From assembly GCA_950022295.1 (NCBI GenBank), contig OX465598.1:60310001-60374000 (forward strand): a stretch of 64,000 bases of DNA, written 5' to 3'. The DNA comes from Bromus sterilis (taxonomy: Eukaryota > Streptophyta > Magnoliopsida > Poales > Poaceae). The translations under genes and the position numbers were made by a program. The notes under the pieces are model-generated. The model did not search any database. It was not told the DNA's origin and saw nothing but the letters and a program-made list of their open reading frames with translations. Below, one piece after another: positions 37,371 through 49,207 of the stretch (the stretch's first letter is position 1; every line of letters starts with the position of its first letter).

Positions 37371-40300
37371 TTCTTCTGCAGGGCTATGTCTCCGGTGGAT
37401 CCGAATGGGTCATGGATAGTGGTTGTACAAATCATATGACCGGAGACAAGGAGTTATTCACCGAAGAAAAACTATCTCAATCTTCTCTGAAGTACATTAC
37501 CTTCGGTGATAACAACAAAGGTAAAGTGTTAGGTTTGGGTAAGATTGCCATATCGAAGGATAAGCACATTGACAAGGTTATTCTAGTCCAATCTCTTGGA
37601 TATAATCTTATGTCTATTTCAAAGTTATGCGATATGGGTATGCTTGTTCTGTTTTCTGCTTCGCGTTGTGTTGTCTTTTCACAGGATGACTATGCGTTTG
37701 TCTTCGAGGGATACCGGAAGGGAGATCTATACATTGTTGATTTTTCTTCGGGCCCTGCTGTATCCACATGCTTAATGGCAAAAGCTTCATCTGGTTGGTT
37801 ATGGCATCGAAGACTTGGTCATGCAGGGATGAGAAATCTTCATAACTTAGTGAAGAAGAATCACGTTATTGGTCTTAGCGAAGTAAAATTCGATAAGGAT
37901 CGTCTCTGCAGTGCTTGCGAAGCTGGTAAAATTACGAAGAAACATCATTCAGCGAAGACCATCATGACTACCACTCGTCCTCTTGAATTGCTTCATATGG
38001 ATCTTTTTGGTCCTCAAAATTATGCAAGCCTGGGAGGAAACAAATATGGTCTAGTTATTGTTGATGACTTTTCTCGTTATACTTGGGTTTTCTTTTTGGA
38101 TGACAAGAGCAAAGTGGTTGAAATCTTCAAGTCATTCGCTAAGAGAGCTCAAACAGAATATGAATTATCTCTGAAGCATATCCGAAGTGATAATGGAACT
38201 GAATTCAAAAATACTCATATTGAAGATTTTCTTGATGATCATGGTTTTTCTCATGAGTTCTCTGCTGCTTATACACCTCAATAGAATGGTGTAGTTGAAA
38301 TAAAGAATAGAACTCTTATTGAGATTGCCAGAACTATGCTTGCTGAATACAAGACTCCTATTAGGTTCTGGGCCGAAGCAATCAACACTGCATGTCACAT
38401 CATCAACAAGGTTTACCTTCACAAATTCTTGAAGAAAACTTCACATGAGCTTATCACTGGTAACAAACCAAATGTCTCATATCTTAGGGTATTTGGTGCT
38501 CCATGCTTTATTAGAGATATGAATCATAGCTCCAAAATTGCCCCTAAGGCACATGAAGGTTTTATTTTAGGTTATGGCTCAAACTCTCACACTTACAGAG
38601 TCTATAACTCTCACTTTGGGAAAGTTATGGAAACTGTGAATGTAAGGTTTGATGAAACTAATGGCTCTCAAAAGGAGCATTTGCCTCATGATCTAGATGA
38701 ACCTCCACTTGATGAAGTGATAAGGTCCATGGCTATTGGTGAAATTCTCCCTGTTGAAGCCAATCAACGTCAAGATGTTAGGGATGATGATGGTCCAATG
38801 TTCCCACACATAGCCCAGGGCGCTGGAGATCAACATCCTGAAGCTAATGGTGAACAGGACGAAGAAGGTCAAGGAAACGAAGGAAATGGTAATCCTGAAG
38901 GAAATGCCGAAGCTGAAGGTGAAGCTGGTCCCGAAGCTGATGCGGATCCTGAAGCAGAAGATGAGCCTGAAGCAAATGATACTACGTTGTCCCGAGTTTG
39001 AAGAAGAGTTGATGTGGATTCGATCCTTGAAGATATCAATCAACCAGGTCGTCCCACTACTCGATCTCGTACTCGCTTGGCTAACTTCTGTGGAAACTTT
39101 TCTTTTGTTTCTATGCTAGAGCCTTCGAAATATGATGAAGCCATGAAGGACCCTGATTGGTTATTGGCTATGATGGAAGAACTTCACCAATTTGAAAGGA
39201 ACAAAGTCTGGTCACTTGTTGAAAGACCAGATCCTACGAAGCACAATGTTATTGGCACAAAGTGGATATTTCGCAACAAGCAAGATGAAGATGGTATTGT
39301 GGTAAGAAACAAGGCTAGATTGGTAGCACAAGGTTACACTCAAATCGAAGGCATTGATTTTGGTGAAACCTATGCTCCAGTAGCCCGTCTCGAATCCATT
39401 CGTGTCATGCTTGCTTTTGCTAACCACAAAAATATATTGCTATATCAAATGGATGTCAAGAGTGCTTTTCTTAATGGTGAAATAGAAGAAGAAGTGTATG
39501 TTATGCAGCCTCCAGGTTTTGAAGACTCGAAGAATCCTGATATGGTGTACAGGCTTCACAAAGCTTTGTATGGACTGAAGCAAGCACCTCGTGCTTGGTA
39601 TGAAACACTGAAGGATTTCCTCCTGAAGAAAGGCTTCAAACCAGGAACCACTGACCCCACCCTTTTCACTCGATCATATAACAATGATCTTTTTGTGTGT
39701 CAGATATATGTAGATGATATTATATTTGGCTGTACTAACACTGAAATCAGCGAAGAATTTGCAAGAATGATGTCGAAGAAATATGAGATGTCTATGATGG
39801 GTGAATTGAAGTTTTTCCTTGGACTTCAAATTCGACAACAGAAGAATGGCACCTTTATTTCACAAGAGAAATACTTGAAGGATTGCCTAAAGAAGTTTGA
39901 TCTTGCTGAATGCAAGACCATTAGAAATCCCATGCCTAATAATGGTTTTATTGATGCAGATGAGAAAGGGAAACCCTTCGATCAGAAGAAGTTTCGGTCT
40001 ATGATAGGTTCACTCTTATACTTATGTGCATCTAGACCTGACATTATGCTATCAGTTTGTATTTGTGCTCGTTTTCAGGCAAATCCGAAGGAATCGCATC
40101 ATATTGCTGTGAAGCGAATTCTTCGATATCTAGCACATACTCCTTCTTTGGGACTTTGGTATCCCAAAGGTACTCAGTTTGATTTGATTGGATATTCTGA
40201 TTCAGACTGGGCTGGTGATAGGGTTGACAGGAAATCTACCTCAGGCACTTGTCATTTTCTTGGTAGATCTCTTGTGTGTTGGGCTTCAAAGAAACAGAAC

Positions 40301-40660
40301 TGTGTCTCAATTTCTACTGCTGAAGCTGAATACATTGTTGCTGGTTCATGCTGCACTCAAATACTTTGGCTTAAGCAGACGCTGAAAGATTATGGTATAT
40401 TTGTGAAGAAAATCCCTCTGCTTTGTGACAATGAGAGTGCCATCAAGATTGCTCACAATCCTGTGCAACACTCTCGAACGAAGCATATTGATATTCGTCA
40501 TCATTTTCTTCGAGATCATGTTCAGTGCGAAGACATTGAGATTAGCCATGTAAGAACTGAAGATCAATTGGCAGATATATTCACGAAGCCATTGGACGAG
40601 AATAGGTTTTGTGCATTGAGATGTGAGCTAAACATCTTAGACTCACACAATGTTCAGTAA
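37370..40660 (+). pseudogene. Sirevirus pol: protease, integrase, reverse transcriptase, RNase H; two in-frame stops
   Basis: The aspartic protease has WVMDSGCTNHMTG at about 37403. The integrase has the zinc motif (WHRRLGH...CSAC) and core motifs LLHMDLFGP and IRSDNGTEF, followed by ELI..NKP and the GKP-like region. RT motifs are [22 protein letters not shown] and YVDD at 39707-39718. RNase H has [18 protein letters not shown] and [14 protein letters not shown] (38282-38284) lies between YTPQ and NGVVE in the integrase, just before the catalytic Glu, where relatives have Gln. A TGA (38999-39001) lies between integrase and RT. The RT-RNase H part (39014-40660) is open. Gag is in a different frame, and the switch occurs around 37340-37412, so expression would need frameshifting or an indel has occurred. 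Confidence 0.9.
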
Positions 40661-41743
40661 GATCGAAACTTTTCATTGTATATATTCACCTTCGTTGTGT
40701 ATTTATTTGTTTAGTTTCGCTTGAGTTTTCCTTCGTCCAAGTTTAGCTTCGTTTGCCTTTTGCTTTCTGTTCTGTGTTGTTTTTATTTGTTCGTTTCTTT
40801 TGTCCCCTATACTTATCACTTTTAGCTTCGTTGTTGTTCTTCGAAGTGATAAGTTTCGGACCCTACCCCTCCATTCTGTTTCGCTCCCAATCTTTTCTAT
40901 CTTGAATGATAAGCACAATTGAAACGGAAAGCATATTGCTTCGAACATCATTGAGTTCCGAATCAAATGCTTCCAACTTTATCGAAGTTTTTTGCTCTCG
41001 GTCAAGACTTATTCTTCGGCCGTTGGGTCCCCGTCTTTTTAGGGTCGTTGAGATTCGCTCGCGATACGACACTTCATCTGAGCCGTTGAATCGGAAGAGA
41101 CACTCGCTGAGAACCGTTCGATTCGATCTGACAACCGTTTCAGATCGTGCCTATTTAAGGCGTTCCCCAGCGAAACGGTTTCCCCACGATTCATTCTCTC
41201 CCGTTTTACCCGTCTTCCTCCTCGAGCACTTCGCAGAGCTCCCGTCCCCGACGTCGCCGTAGCCGCTTCACTGCCGGACCGCCGCCGCCGTGGACATTCC
41301 CCGTCGACGAAGAGCTCGTCTCTGCACTCCGTCGCCGTAGCGCTTCGCGTCACCAAGTTAGGGTACGCAGAGCTTCTTGGATCCAATCTTTTTCTTCGTG
41401 TTCTTCATCTAGGGCTTGGATCTGAGTGTTGTTAGTCTTTTGTTTTCTTTTTATAGGACTGTTTGATCCGTGCTGGTCTTTACTCCCTGGGAAAACTGTT
41501 CTTAGAATCAAAAGTGAACCCATATTCTCAGGTCAGTATTTGAGACTCGATCTAGTCTGTGAATTGGATTAGGTTAGGTCTTGTTCTTGAACTGGTTCTA
41601 GCCAAATCCATTAACTGAGTTGCATCCAATCTTAGATTGATCTGGGTTCCTGTCAAAATTCTTTTGGTTTTGGTCAAAACTTTTGCCTGTGCTTATTCAT
41701 TCCCTCTCTTGGTTTCCCTCTTTTCTATAATTCTGGTCACAGG
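40661..41743 (+). other. Spacer between pol and ORF3, with a putative leader and intron
   Basis: It has no coding region. After a TATA-like box (41151) the sequence turns GC-rich (about 41190-41350), like a grass 5' UTR. It then turns AT/T-rich to an acceptor TTCTGGTCACAG (ends 41742), directly before the ORF3 ATG at 41744. A donor is plausible near 41355-41365. Confidence 0.45.
41151..41160 (+). promoter_or_regulatory. Putative internal TATA box for ORF3
   Basis: CTATTTAAGG occurs in a sequence that changes from mixed to GC-rich downstream, about 30 bp before a pyrimidine-rich ATTCATTCTCTCCC start-like context (about 41190). Confidence 0.4.
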
Positions 41744-44700
41744 ATGTCTGACGAAGAGGCTGCTATGGGGAATGAGTCTCCCATTGTTGAAGGGCTCGAA
41801 AACTATCCAGAGCCACCGAAGCAAAAAGGCAAAGGAGGAAAAACGAAGGAAGTCAATAATGCCCGAGGCATACCCGAAGAAATTCGCCTCAAGATGGGCT
41901 ATGACACTCCGCCTGAAGAATCAGATCATGAAAGAAAGATTCGATTGCAAAGGATTCGATGTTATTGGGAAATCAGGTGGTACAAGTACAAGAGTATCCC
42001 AACTTGGAAGTGGGCAATGCAGTTTGCCTTCAGCCCACCTTATCGGTACACCACCACTATGTGTGCTCAATACACAGCTGCAAACAGGAAGAAGTACTAC
42101 CCGAAGCTTCCGGCTGTTCCGCACCCGAATACCCTCAAGACTCCGGATGACTATCCTGATGAGCAAGAGAGACTTGCCATTTTGGCTGAGAAGAAAAGGA
42201 TTAGAGAAGAAAAGAAGGCAAAAGCACTAGCTGCTGCAGGGCTTGATGAAGCTGAAGCATCGAAGCCTAATAAGAGGCGAAAGCTTCGAAAGCTAAGTGA
42301 TTCACCCCCTCCTGCTTCTGAAGAGGAGGCTGATCACGAAGCTGATGCTGCTGCACATCTTGAAGATTCTATTGATGAAGATCCTGCTGACGAAGCAGAT
42401 GATGAGTCTGAACACTCTCCCATTCCCCCAAGTCCTAAGAGGAAACAGATTCGGAAGCCACTGAAGAAGAAGGCTGGAGAGAAACCGTCTGCTCCAAAAG
42501 GAGTTAAGTTTCAAGAACCCTCTGATCCTCCTGCTCCCAAGAAAAACATCGATTTGACGAACTTGGTGGTTGAGGCTCCCCTGGCTACTAAGTCACCTCG
42601 CCGCCTTGTTCCTACTGAGCAAAGAACCAAGGAAAGGCATGACCCGAAGGCTAAGCCTGCTGCTAGGCCCGAAGCTAAAGCTCCTCAACAAGCCAAAGCT
42701 TCGAAACCAAAGACCACTGTTGCCAAGCCTGGCCAGACTTATGCCCAGGTCGGCACAAAGAAGCTGTCTGAGGCTGAACTGCGCAAGAGAGACCATGCAG
42801 AAGCTGAACGTCTGCATGCTGAAGCACAAGCCCAAACTAAGGCTGATAAAGAAGCTAAAGAGAAAGAGAGAGCTGATCGAAAAGCTGCAGAGTTGGAGAA
42901 GCAAAGGAAAGAGCTGACTGAATCAAACCAGAAAGCTGAAGCAAAAGCTCAAGAGGCTAAGGCTGCTGCCGAAGCCAAACAGCTTAGTGAAGCTGAAGCC
43001 AAACGCCAAGCTCAACTTGATGTTCTTCGCACGAAGAAAGCTGAGAAAATTGCTAGATCCACTCAGAAGGAAGCTGCGGTTGACATGGCTCCAAAGGACA
43101 TTCCTCCGAAGCCAGTCGCAGCTCCTGTCCCCGAAGCTCATATTGAAGCTGAGCATAGTGAACACAACTTCCCAGATGCAAGAGAAGGTGAACTCTGGGA
43201 CTGTTTGAGCCTAAATCAGGCATACTGCCAGCTTGCTGAAGCTGTTGATCCCAAGGCTGTAGATGTTGGGAATACTTATATTTCACCAAATCTTTCTGCT
43301 ATGATTGAAACTTTATACTATCAGCTGAGGGATTTGCATGCAAGGGACAGATCTGAAACTGCTAAGATTCTGAAATTCAAGAAGAAAGCAGATGATGAAT
43401 CAAATGAGGATTTCGCGAAGCCATAGCTGCTTCGAAGAAAATTGCTGTTGTAAATGAGCTGACGAAGCAAAATATACAAGTATATCAAGGCAAGATAAAG
43501 TCTGCTATTGAAGAATGTTGCAAGAATCACAATGCTTCAGTCATGACTCTTGACTCCAAGAAGCGCGAAGCCATGCTCAAGCAATTAGCTTCACCACTTC
43601 CCAAAGTGCAACAAAGAAAGAGACGTCTTATCACAGACACTGAAGAAGCTGATGAGGTGAACTCCCATCCGTCCAAGAAGGCCCCAAGAAAAGCATCGCC
43701 CCCTCGATGCAAAATCATCAAGCTTTCCAGACCTACTACGAAGCCATCCGCCCCCGAAGTCGCTCCACCCCGTGCTCAATCTCCACCTCCTCCTCAACCC
43801 GCTCCTCAACCGTCCGCCCAAGACAACTTTGCGCCAGAGCCTTCACCTCCTCCTCAAGACATTCCTGAAAAGGATTATTCTTCAGCTCACTCTGTTGAGG
43901 AATCTGAAGATCAAGCAGGCGAAGCTAAAGACCGAGCTGTTGAAGCCGATGCAGATGCAGATGCCGAAGCCGAAGCCGAAGCAAATGAATTGGCCATCAT
44001 AACTCAACCGCAAAGGCGAGTCATAGATGCTCGAAGGCACTGTATTCCTGCTCAAGACACTCAACTGGACTCCATCTATCCTAGAGAGACTTTTCCTATA
44101 TACCTGGGAGAAGGATCTTCTTCAAGACTTGGTCCTGAGTTTGATATTGAAGTTCATCGCCAGAAGCTTCGCTTCTATGGCACAAGTCCATATGATTCAC
44201 CAAGGACTGCTGATGCCTTCGCTTCTGGACTGCTGAACAACAAATCCTTTACACGAAGCTATACTGCCAGAAAGGTGTTCTGTTCAGGCACAAATATTTA
44301 GATATGCACAGTCTTTCGTCTGCAACGTGCTTCCAAAATATTATGGAAACCATCGAAGCGCAAAATTTGACTGGCATGTTTGCCATGGAGACTCCATTCA
44401 ATTCCGAGCTAGTGAAGCAATTCTATGCCACTCTCTATGTCTCTGGAAACCCTGATGATACAAGCTCATGGATTCTTGAATGGATGATTCAAGGGAAAGT
44501 GTTTAGGATGCATACTGATGAATTTATGGATATAGTTAACATCCCAAGGCACACTGGAGAACTAGCTAAGGTTCATATGTTACCCGATCCCACTGAAGCC
44601 GAATTTTCTTCACTCTTGGATCCCGAAGTCACTGGAGATCACATGCCTGAGAACATTCGCCCGAAGCATCTGGTATTCATATCGAAGACTTGGTTTTACA

Positions 44701-45614
44701 TCCTGTCACATTCACTGATGCCTCTCAGCACTGCGAATGAAGAATCCAACATTCACTATCATACACGTCATGCTCTGATGAAGCTTACTCATGGCCATGT
44801 GTTTGACTTCGAGGACTGTTTTCTTCGATATATGGTACAAGCTGCTGAATTAGTAAATCAACTGAAGCCATATGCTCCTTGGCTGCAAGCCATTTGCAAC
44901 CATGGACGCAGCGAAGATTTTGTTGCGAAGCATCACCCGAAGCTGTTCTGCCCTCCTGTCCGCGACACTATGAATATCTTCAGAAGGCCAAATGATCCAT
45001 TTGCCACATATGTCGGAGTCAGACACCACGTAAATGAACGCAACATGTCGAAGAAGTTCCAAAAAGAAGTATACCACTTTGAAGTTGCAATTCGTAACCA
45101 GCAACTGCTTGAAAACTTCATTGAAGGAAATCAGCGCCAGATGCAACATCTTTCAGATGAGATCAATAGAGTTGGCAACATTGCCTTAAACAACAACCAA
45201 TATTTGAAGGTTTTGAAGCGCCATTCTTGGAAAGGTTTAATGAAATTCCATTCTGTGAAGAAACTTGAAGCTGAACGCATTTTCAAGGAGTACCCACATC
45301 TGCAGAAACACTTTTCAAGAAATGATTCGATCGATCGCCCCAACCCCAAGATACCGCCGCTCGACAAGATTGATGAAGTTTTGTTTGTCAACCCAGCTGA
45401 ACAGATTCGCCCCGATACCTTCTCTGATGAAGACTCCCACACCTCGAAGCAAGAAGATGATCCTCTCAACGACAGCGACCTTGAATTGCTTCAAGCGCCG
45501 ATGGACTTCGACGAGGAAGAGTCACCTGCTTCGACCGAAGGAGACACTTCAGGAGATGCATCTTCCTCAGGCGAAGACAATCAGCAGGGTACCCGGGTTG
45601 CAGCTGACGCGTAA
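41744..45614 (+). pseudogene. Sirevirus third ORF (env-like position): Ala/Lys/Glu-rich protein with a plant-transposon-protein domain; two frameshifts
   Basis: Three abutting segments in different frames form one protein of about 1280 residues. Segment 1 (41744-43426) has an N-terminal RIRCYWEIRWYKYKSIPTWK motif, then acidic and Pro-rich parts and a long Ala/Glu/Lys coiled-coil stretch (about residues 340-460). Segment 2 continues from about 43417 in the next frame through a Pro-rich stretch to 44301. Segment 3 (44304-45614) has VKQFYATLYVSG, WMIQGKVFRMHTDEFMDIV and HVFDFEDCFLRYMVQAAELVN, typical of the 'putative plant transposon protein' domain, and an acidic tail. Frames change near 43410-43417 and 44270-44283. 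Sireviruses often carry an ORF here, sometimes called env-like. I see no signal peptide or membrane segment, so an envelope role is not supported. Confidence 0.75.
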
Positions 45615-46130
45615 CTGCTCTTGATCTACCTCTCAACCTTTTTTCCATTTATTGACAAAAAGGGGGAGAAAGTAGCATCGATTGAGTTTAGATTCGCTGC
45701 GGGGTTTAGGGATTTGATTCGATCTTTCTGCATGTTAAGTTACGACAAACATCCCATTCTCTTCGATTGTGTTGTAACTTAAGTTTTATTTCGGTTGTGA
45801 ACTGCTTCACCTTATATGTTAATAACCCCCGTGCTTGCAAGTTGCTCTCCTATCTTTTATCTTGCAGGTGGTTATTATCCTTTAAGTTCACAGGTCATTG
45901 GATGATTGCATATTCTTCAAGTCAAATTCTCTTTATATGCAATTGATTCACTAAGATATGTGTTAGGCTTCCCATTGATAATATTCTTCAACAAGCATTC
46001 TCTTTGATTATATAAATCTTTGATGCTTGCATTTAGGGGGAGTCAAAAGCTTCAAATCTTAGATTTTACTCTCAACTCAACTCAAAATTCCATATCTTTT
46101 ATCGATGCCTGTTTTTTCAACAATAGTCCA
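45615..46130 (+). other. 3' non-coding region with two extra polypurine tracts
   Basis: This non-coding, T-rich stretch contains AAAAAGGGGGAGAA (45657-45670) and TTAGGGGGAG (46033-46042), upstream of the LTR-adjacent tract. Multiple polypurine tracts are a known Sirevirus feature. Confidence 0.75.
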
Positions 46131-46143
46131 AAAAGGGGGAGAT
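46131..46143 (+). other. Polypurine tract adjoining the 3' LTR
   Basis: AAAAGGGGGAGAT directly precedes the TG of the LTR. It would prime plus-strand synthesis. Confidence 0.9.
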
Positions 46144-47430
46144 TGTAAGAGCAAAGTTATACCCCCATGAGTTTTGGATATTGTTGGGCAAAACAGTAGA
46201 GGAACTAACAAGTTTTCTAGTGTGAAACAGATGGTTAGGTTCCTGAAGTTATAGGTTGGTGATAAAGCTTCAACGAAGATTTACACTTTTACTGAAGCAC
46301 ATCCTCTGGAGTGAAGCTCATCACGGATGACGACCCCTAAAAAGATAAGGAATCCTGAAGCACGTCTCGTCGAAGGAGTTGACCAAGATGGCGCAAGACT
46401 TAGTTGTTTTTGCATAGTTCTTTTTCACTTCTTTGAGTCGTAGGAAAAACCGTACTATCAAGAGGGGTTTAGTAAATGTACTCCGAAGGTTTTGGTGAAA
46501 AGACTCAGATCGAATCCAAACCAGTGAGAAGCCAGAGTTGAGAAATCTCATGTGCGCTAGGTAATGCTTCACCAGCGAAGACTTAGCTCTTTCGGCTACT
46601 GAAGCAAAACCAAGTCCGTGAGTCAGCTTTACTTGGACCGCAAGTAAAGTTGCGCTTTGATTGGAAATATGACCGTTGGGGACAGGTGTCAAGCTGTCAC
46701 ATCGGGTCACTTCAGTCATTTCGCACCTTGGGATTGCCACCTATAAATACGCCACCCCCGCCCTCATTGGCGGGTGGCTGCTCCGAGATTATTTCCTTAC
46801 AGAGAAGAGAGAGAGAGCAACCCCACCGAAGCAAACCAAAAACCCATCCACCAAAGCATAAGTCCTATTGATCTGAGTTGATTCATTATGACTTAGGAAG
46901 AAGTTTGCTAGCCTTTTTTTATCTTGGAGAACTGCAATTCTCCTAGACGGTTAGAGAGTTGTTCTTCAGAGAGCGAAGAGTTATTGTCGCCTCGAGGTCC
47001 AGTTTGTCAAAGGTTACGGTGATTTCCTTAATAATCAACCACGAGTGAAGAACTGACCAAGCTCAAGGAGATTGGTGCAGTGGAGATACGGACGGAGAGA
47101 GGTTAGCTCCTGTGTTCAATCACAAGTCCCTCCAACCAGACGTAGCACTTTGCAGAGTGTGAACTGGTCGAACAAACATCGCCGAGTCAAGAGTTCGTTT
47201 TACTTTCCGCACTTACATTCAGTTTATCAATTGCTTCAGTGATCTGCTTCGATGCAATTGATTCGATGCTTTTGATTCGCTATGTTATGCTTCAATCCTG
47301 TTCTGCTTCAATGTTTACCTTTCTGTTGAATCTCTTCGGTTGCTGAGTTATTCTTCACTTCATAGTTTCATGCAAAATTTTGAAGTGATCATTCACCCCC
47401 TCCCCCTCTGATCACATACTTGGACTAACA
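46144..47430 (+). repeat. 3' LTR, intact (1287 bp)
   Basis: TGTAAGAGCA...GGACTAACA, flanked by the polypurine tract and the target duplication. It provides the reference for what the 5' LTR has lost. The open frames on either strand are not conserved protein. Confidence 0.95.
46742..46749 (+). promoter_or_regulatory. LTR TATA box (present only in the 3' LTR)
   Basis: TATAAATA in a CCACC(TATAAATA)CGCCACC context is the best core promoter in the LTR. It lies 5 bp inside the segment missing from the 5' LTR. Confidence 0.6.
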
Positions 47431-47435
47431 GTAAT
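47431..47435. repeat. Target-site duplication, right copy (gtaat)
   Basis: This is identical to 29616-29620. Confidence 0.95.
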
Positions 47436-47684
47436 AGCATTTAAGTGGCAATAATCAACACAAAAGCACCAGGTTCCATATTTTTTCTTCACTAACAAGA
47501 CATGGGAAGCAAAGGAACTGGAGCTGACTTGAATAAGTCATTGATAAGGTTTATATTTTTTGCATCGGATTATAACGATAAGGTTTCTCCTTCACTGGTG
47601 TAGCCCTGGTAAAAATGGAATCTGATGATACACACTTATGTGGTGAGGAAGATCAATAGGTGTACAAAAAACAAGCCTGTGTTG
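47436..47684 (-). pseudogene. Ty3/Gypsy reverse transcriptase fragment (first half)
   Basis: Minus-strand translation gives FASHVLLVKKKYGTW and FCVDYCHLNAI, the RT motif that normally precedes the piece at 29531-29620. Upstream, VKEKPYRYNP is recognisable before frame loss. It ends where an LTR begins, so the RT is only a fragment. Confidence 0.85.
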
Positions 47685-49203
47685 TGATGTCTACTACACG
47701 CTTCTATTCTACTCCCTCCGATCCATAATAAGTGTCGCTCATTTTGTATTAAGCTAGTGCAAACTTTGTACTAGATGAGCGACACTTATTATGGATCGGA
47801 GGGAGTAGTAGACTATGTTGGGCCTCCAAGCTTAGAGGTTTGTAGGACAACAACAAATTTCCCTTAGGTAGGTGACCAAAGGTTTATCGAACTCATGTAA
47901 GTAGAGCTTGAAGATGTTCTCTCTCAAGCAATCCTGCAATTAAGATACAAGAAGTCTCTTGTGTCCCCAACACACCTAATACAATGATAAATTGTATAGG
48001 TGCACTATAGTTCGGCAAAGAGATAGTGATATAAGTGTATTATGGATAATAGATATAGGTTTTTGTAATCTAAAATAATAAAAACAACAAGGTAGCAAGT
48101 TGTAAAAGTAACTCAAAACGGTGTTGCAATGCTTGGAAAAAAGGCATAGGCTTCATACTTTAACTAGTGTCAACTCTTAACAACATTACATAATTGAAAC
48201 TCATGATATTTCCTCCAATAGCATGCAAGGAAGACGTTACTCGGGGATCATTCTTGTCGTGGATCAAAATAGGATGAGAATTGCGTAGGGCTACAAAAGC
48301 ACACCATAGAGTTCGTATTCCACATCTATGGACACCCCGATATCACCACGAGCATCTAAAGATAGTACTAAAAAACACCACAATATCTCTCTTGAATAGT
48401 CTCTTTCTAATATAACAAAGTGCCCATCATGTCAACGAAGGACTATGAAAACTACGCACAACACAAGCATCAAGAGCACTCAAATCCATTATTCAATCCA
48501 ACAAGAAGAACAAACCCATGATCAATATTCCACTAATCATGGAGTCCCCGCATCACCGTGGACTCCGAAAATATCATCAAAGGAGCACATCATATCCAAT
48601 ACATAAAAGAGATAGAGAGGGGAAACATCATGGGATTCAACTAGACTAAAATAGCCAATGATCACAATCAAGATCACATCATGGGAGAAAGAGATAACTG
48701 CATAGCTACTGTAGACGACCTCAACCCCGAGGAGTAACTACTCTCGCATCATGGAGGGAGGAAGCATGGTTGATGAAGATGCATCCGAGGTAGACTCTCG
48801 GTCCCGACAGGTTGCCGGAACAAGAATTTCTGGTCCCCTGAAGCTTGTTGGCGATGGCGGCGGAGATCGGAATTGCTTATAGAAAATTCGTCTGGATATT
48901 GAGGGTTTTCCCGATCTGGGGAAATATAGGCCAAAAGTGGGCACCAGCGTAGGTCCCACCTGGCCAGGAAGGTAGGGGATGCGACCAAGGCCCGACCGCA
49001 CCCTCAGGTCGCCTAGACGAATGGTGGGCCCCCTCTAGTAGTCCTTTTGGCTCATGGGGTCTTCCGGTGAATAAGTATTTAGGAATTTTTCTGAGCACTT
49101 TGATTTTTGACCTATTTCTACAATGCGCAGACAAAACAGATAGAAACTAGCACTAGTAATTGGGTCAATAGGTTAGTTCCCAAAAATATTGTAAAAGGAT
49201 ATG
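47685..49203 (-). repeat. Gypsy LTR (type A), minus orientation, truncated at its 5' end
   Basis: The plus-strand reading starts TGATGTCTACTACACGC and continues GTTGGGCCTCCAAG and TCTTGTGTCCCCAACACACC, which I recognise from abundant Athila-like wheat Gypsy LTRs. It ends in GGTTAGTTCCCAAAAATATTG without the expected ...ACGTATCA terminus. A MITE is inserted near the start. It may be the 5' LTR of the RT fragment to its left after a large internal deletion, or a solo LTR. Confidence 0.7.
47712..47805. mobile_element. Stowaway-type MITE, 94 bp, near-perfect hairpin
   Basis: Arms 47712-47742 and 47775-47805 are perfect complements over 31 bp (CTCCCTCCGATCCATAATAA and on), with a 32-nt loop. It is flanked by TA duplications at 47710-47711 and 47806-47807, and sits inside the type A LTR. 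Confidence 0.95.
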
Positions 49204-49207
49204 AAAG

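Larger units (their letters stand above)
29621..47430 (+). mobile_element. Sirevirus-like Ty1/Copia retrotransposon with a chimeric 5' LTR
   Basis: The ends are TG...CA with a 5-bp target duplication. Order: 5' LTR (interrupted), initiator-Met primer site, gag with zinc knuckle, protease, integrase, RT, RNase H, a ~3.9-kb third ORF region, three polypurine tracts and a 1287-bp 3' LTR. The Copia domain order (integrase before RT), a long extra ORF after pol and repeated polypurine tracts are typical of Sireviruses (SIRE1, Opie/Prem2, Maximus group). Without the 4479-bp foreign segment in its 5' LTR, and counting the missing 661 bp, the element would be near 14 kb. Confidence 0.9.

Noticed and set aside
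48738..49134. Overlapping Pro/Arg-rich minus-strand ORFs, also at 49397-49662 and 62816-63344
   Set aside because: They fall in GC-rich leader parts of Gypsy LTRs and occur in two or three frames at once.
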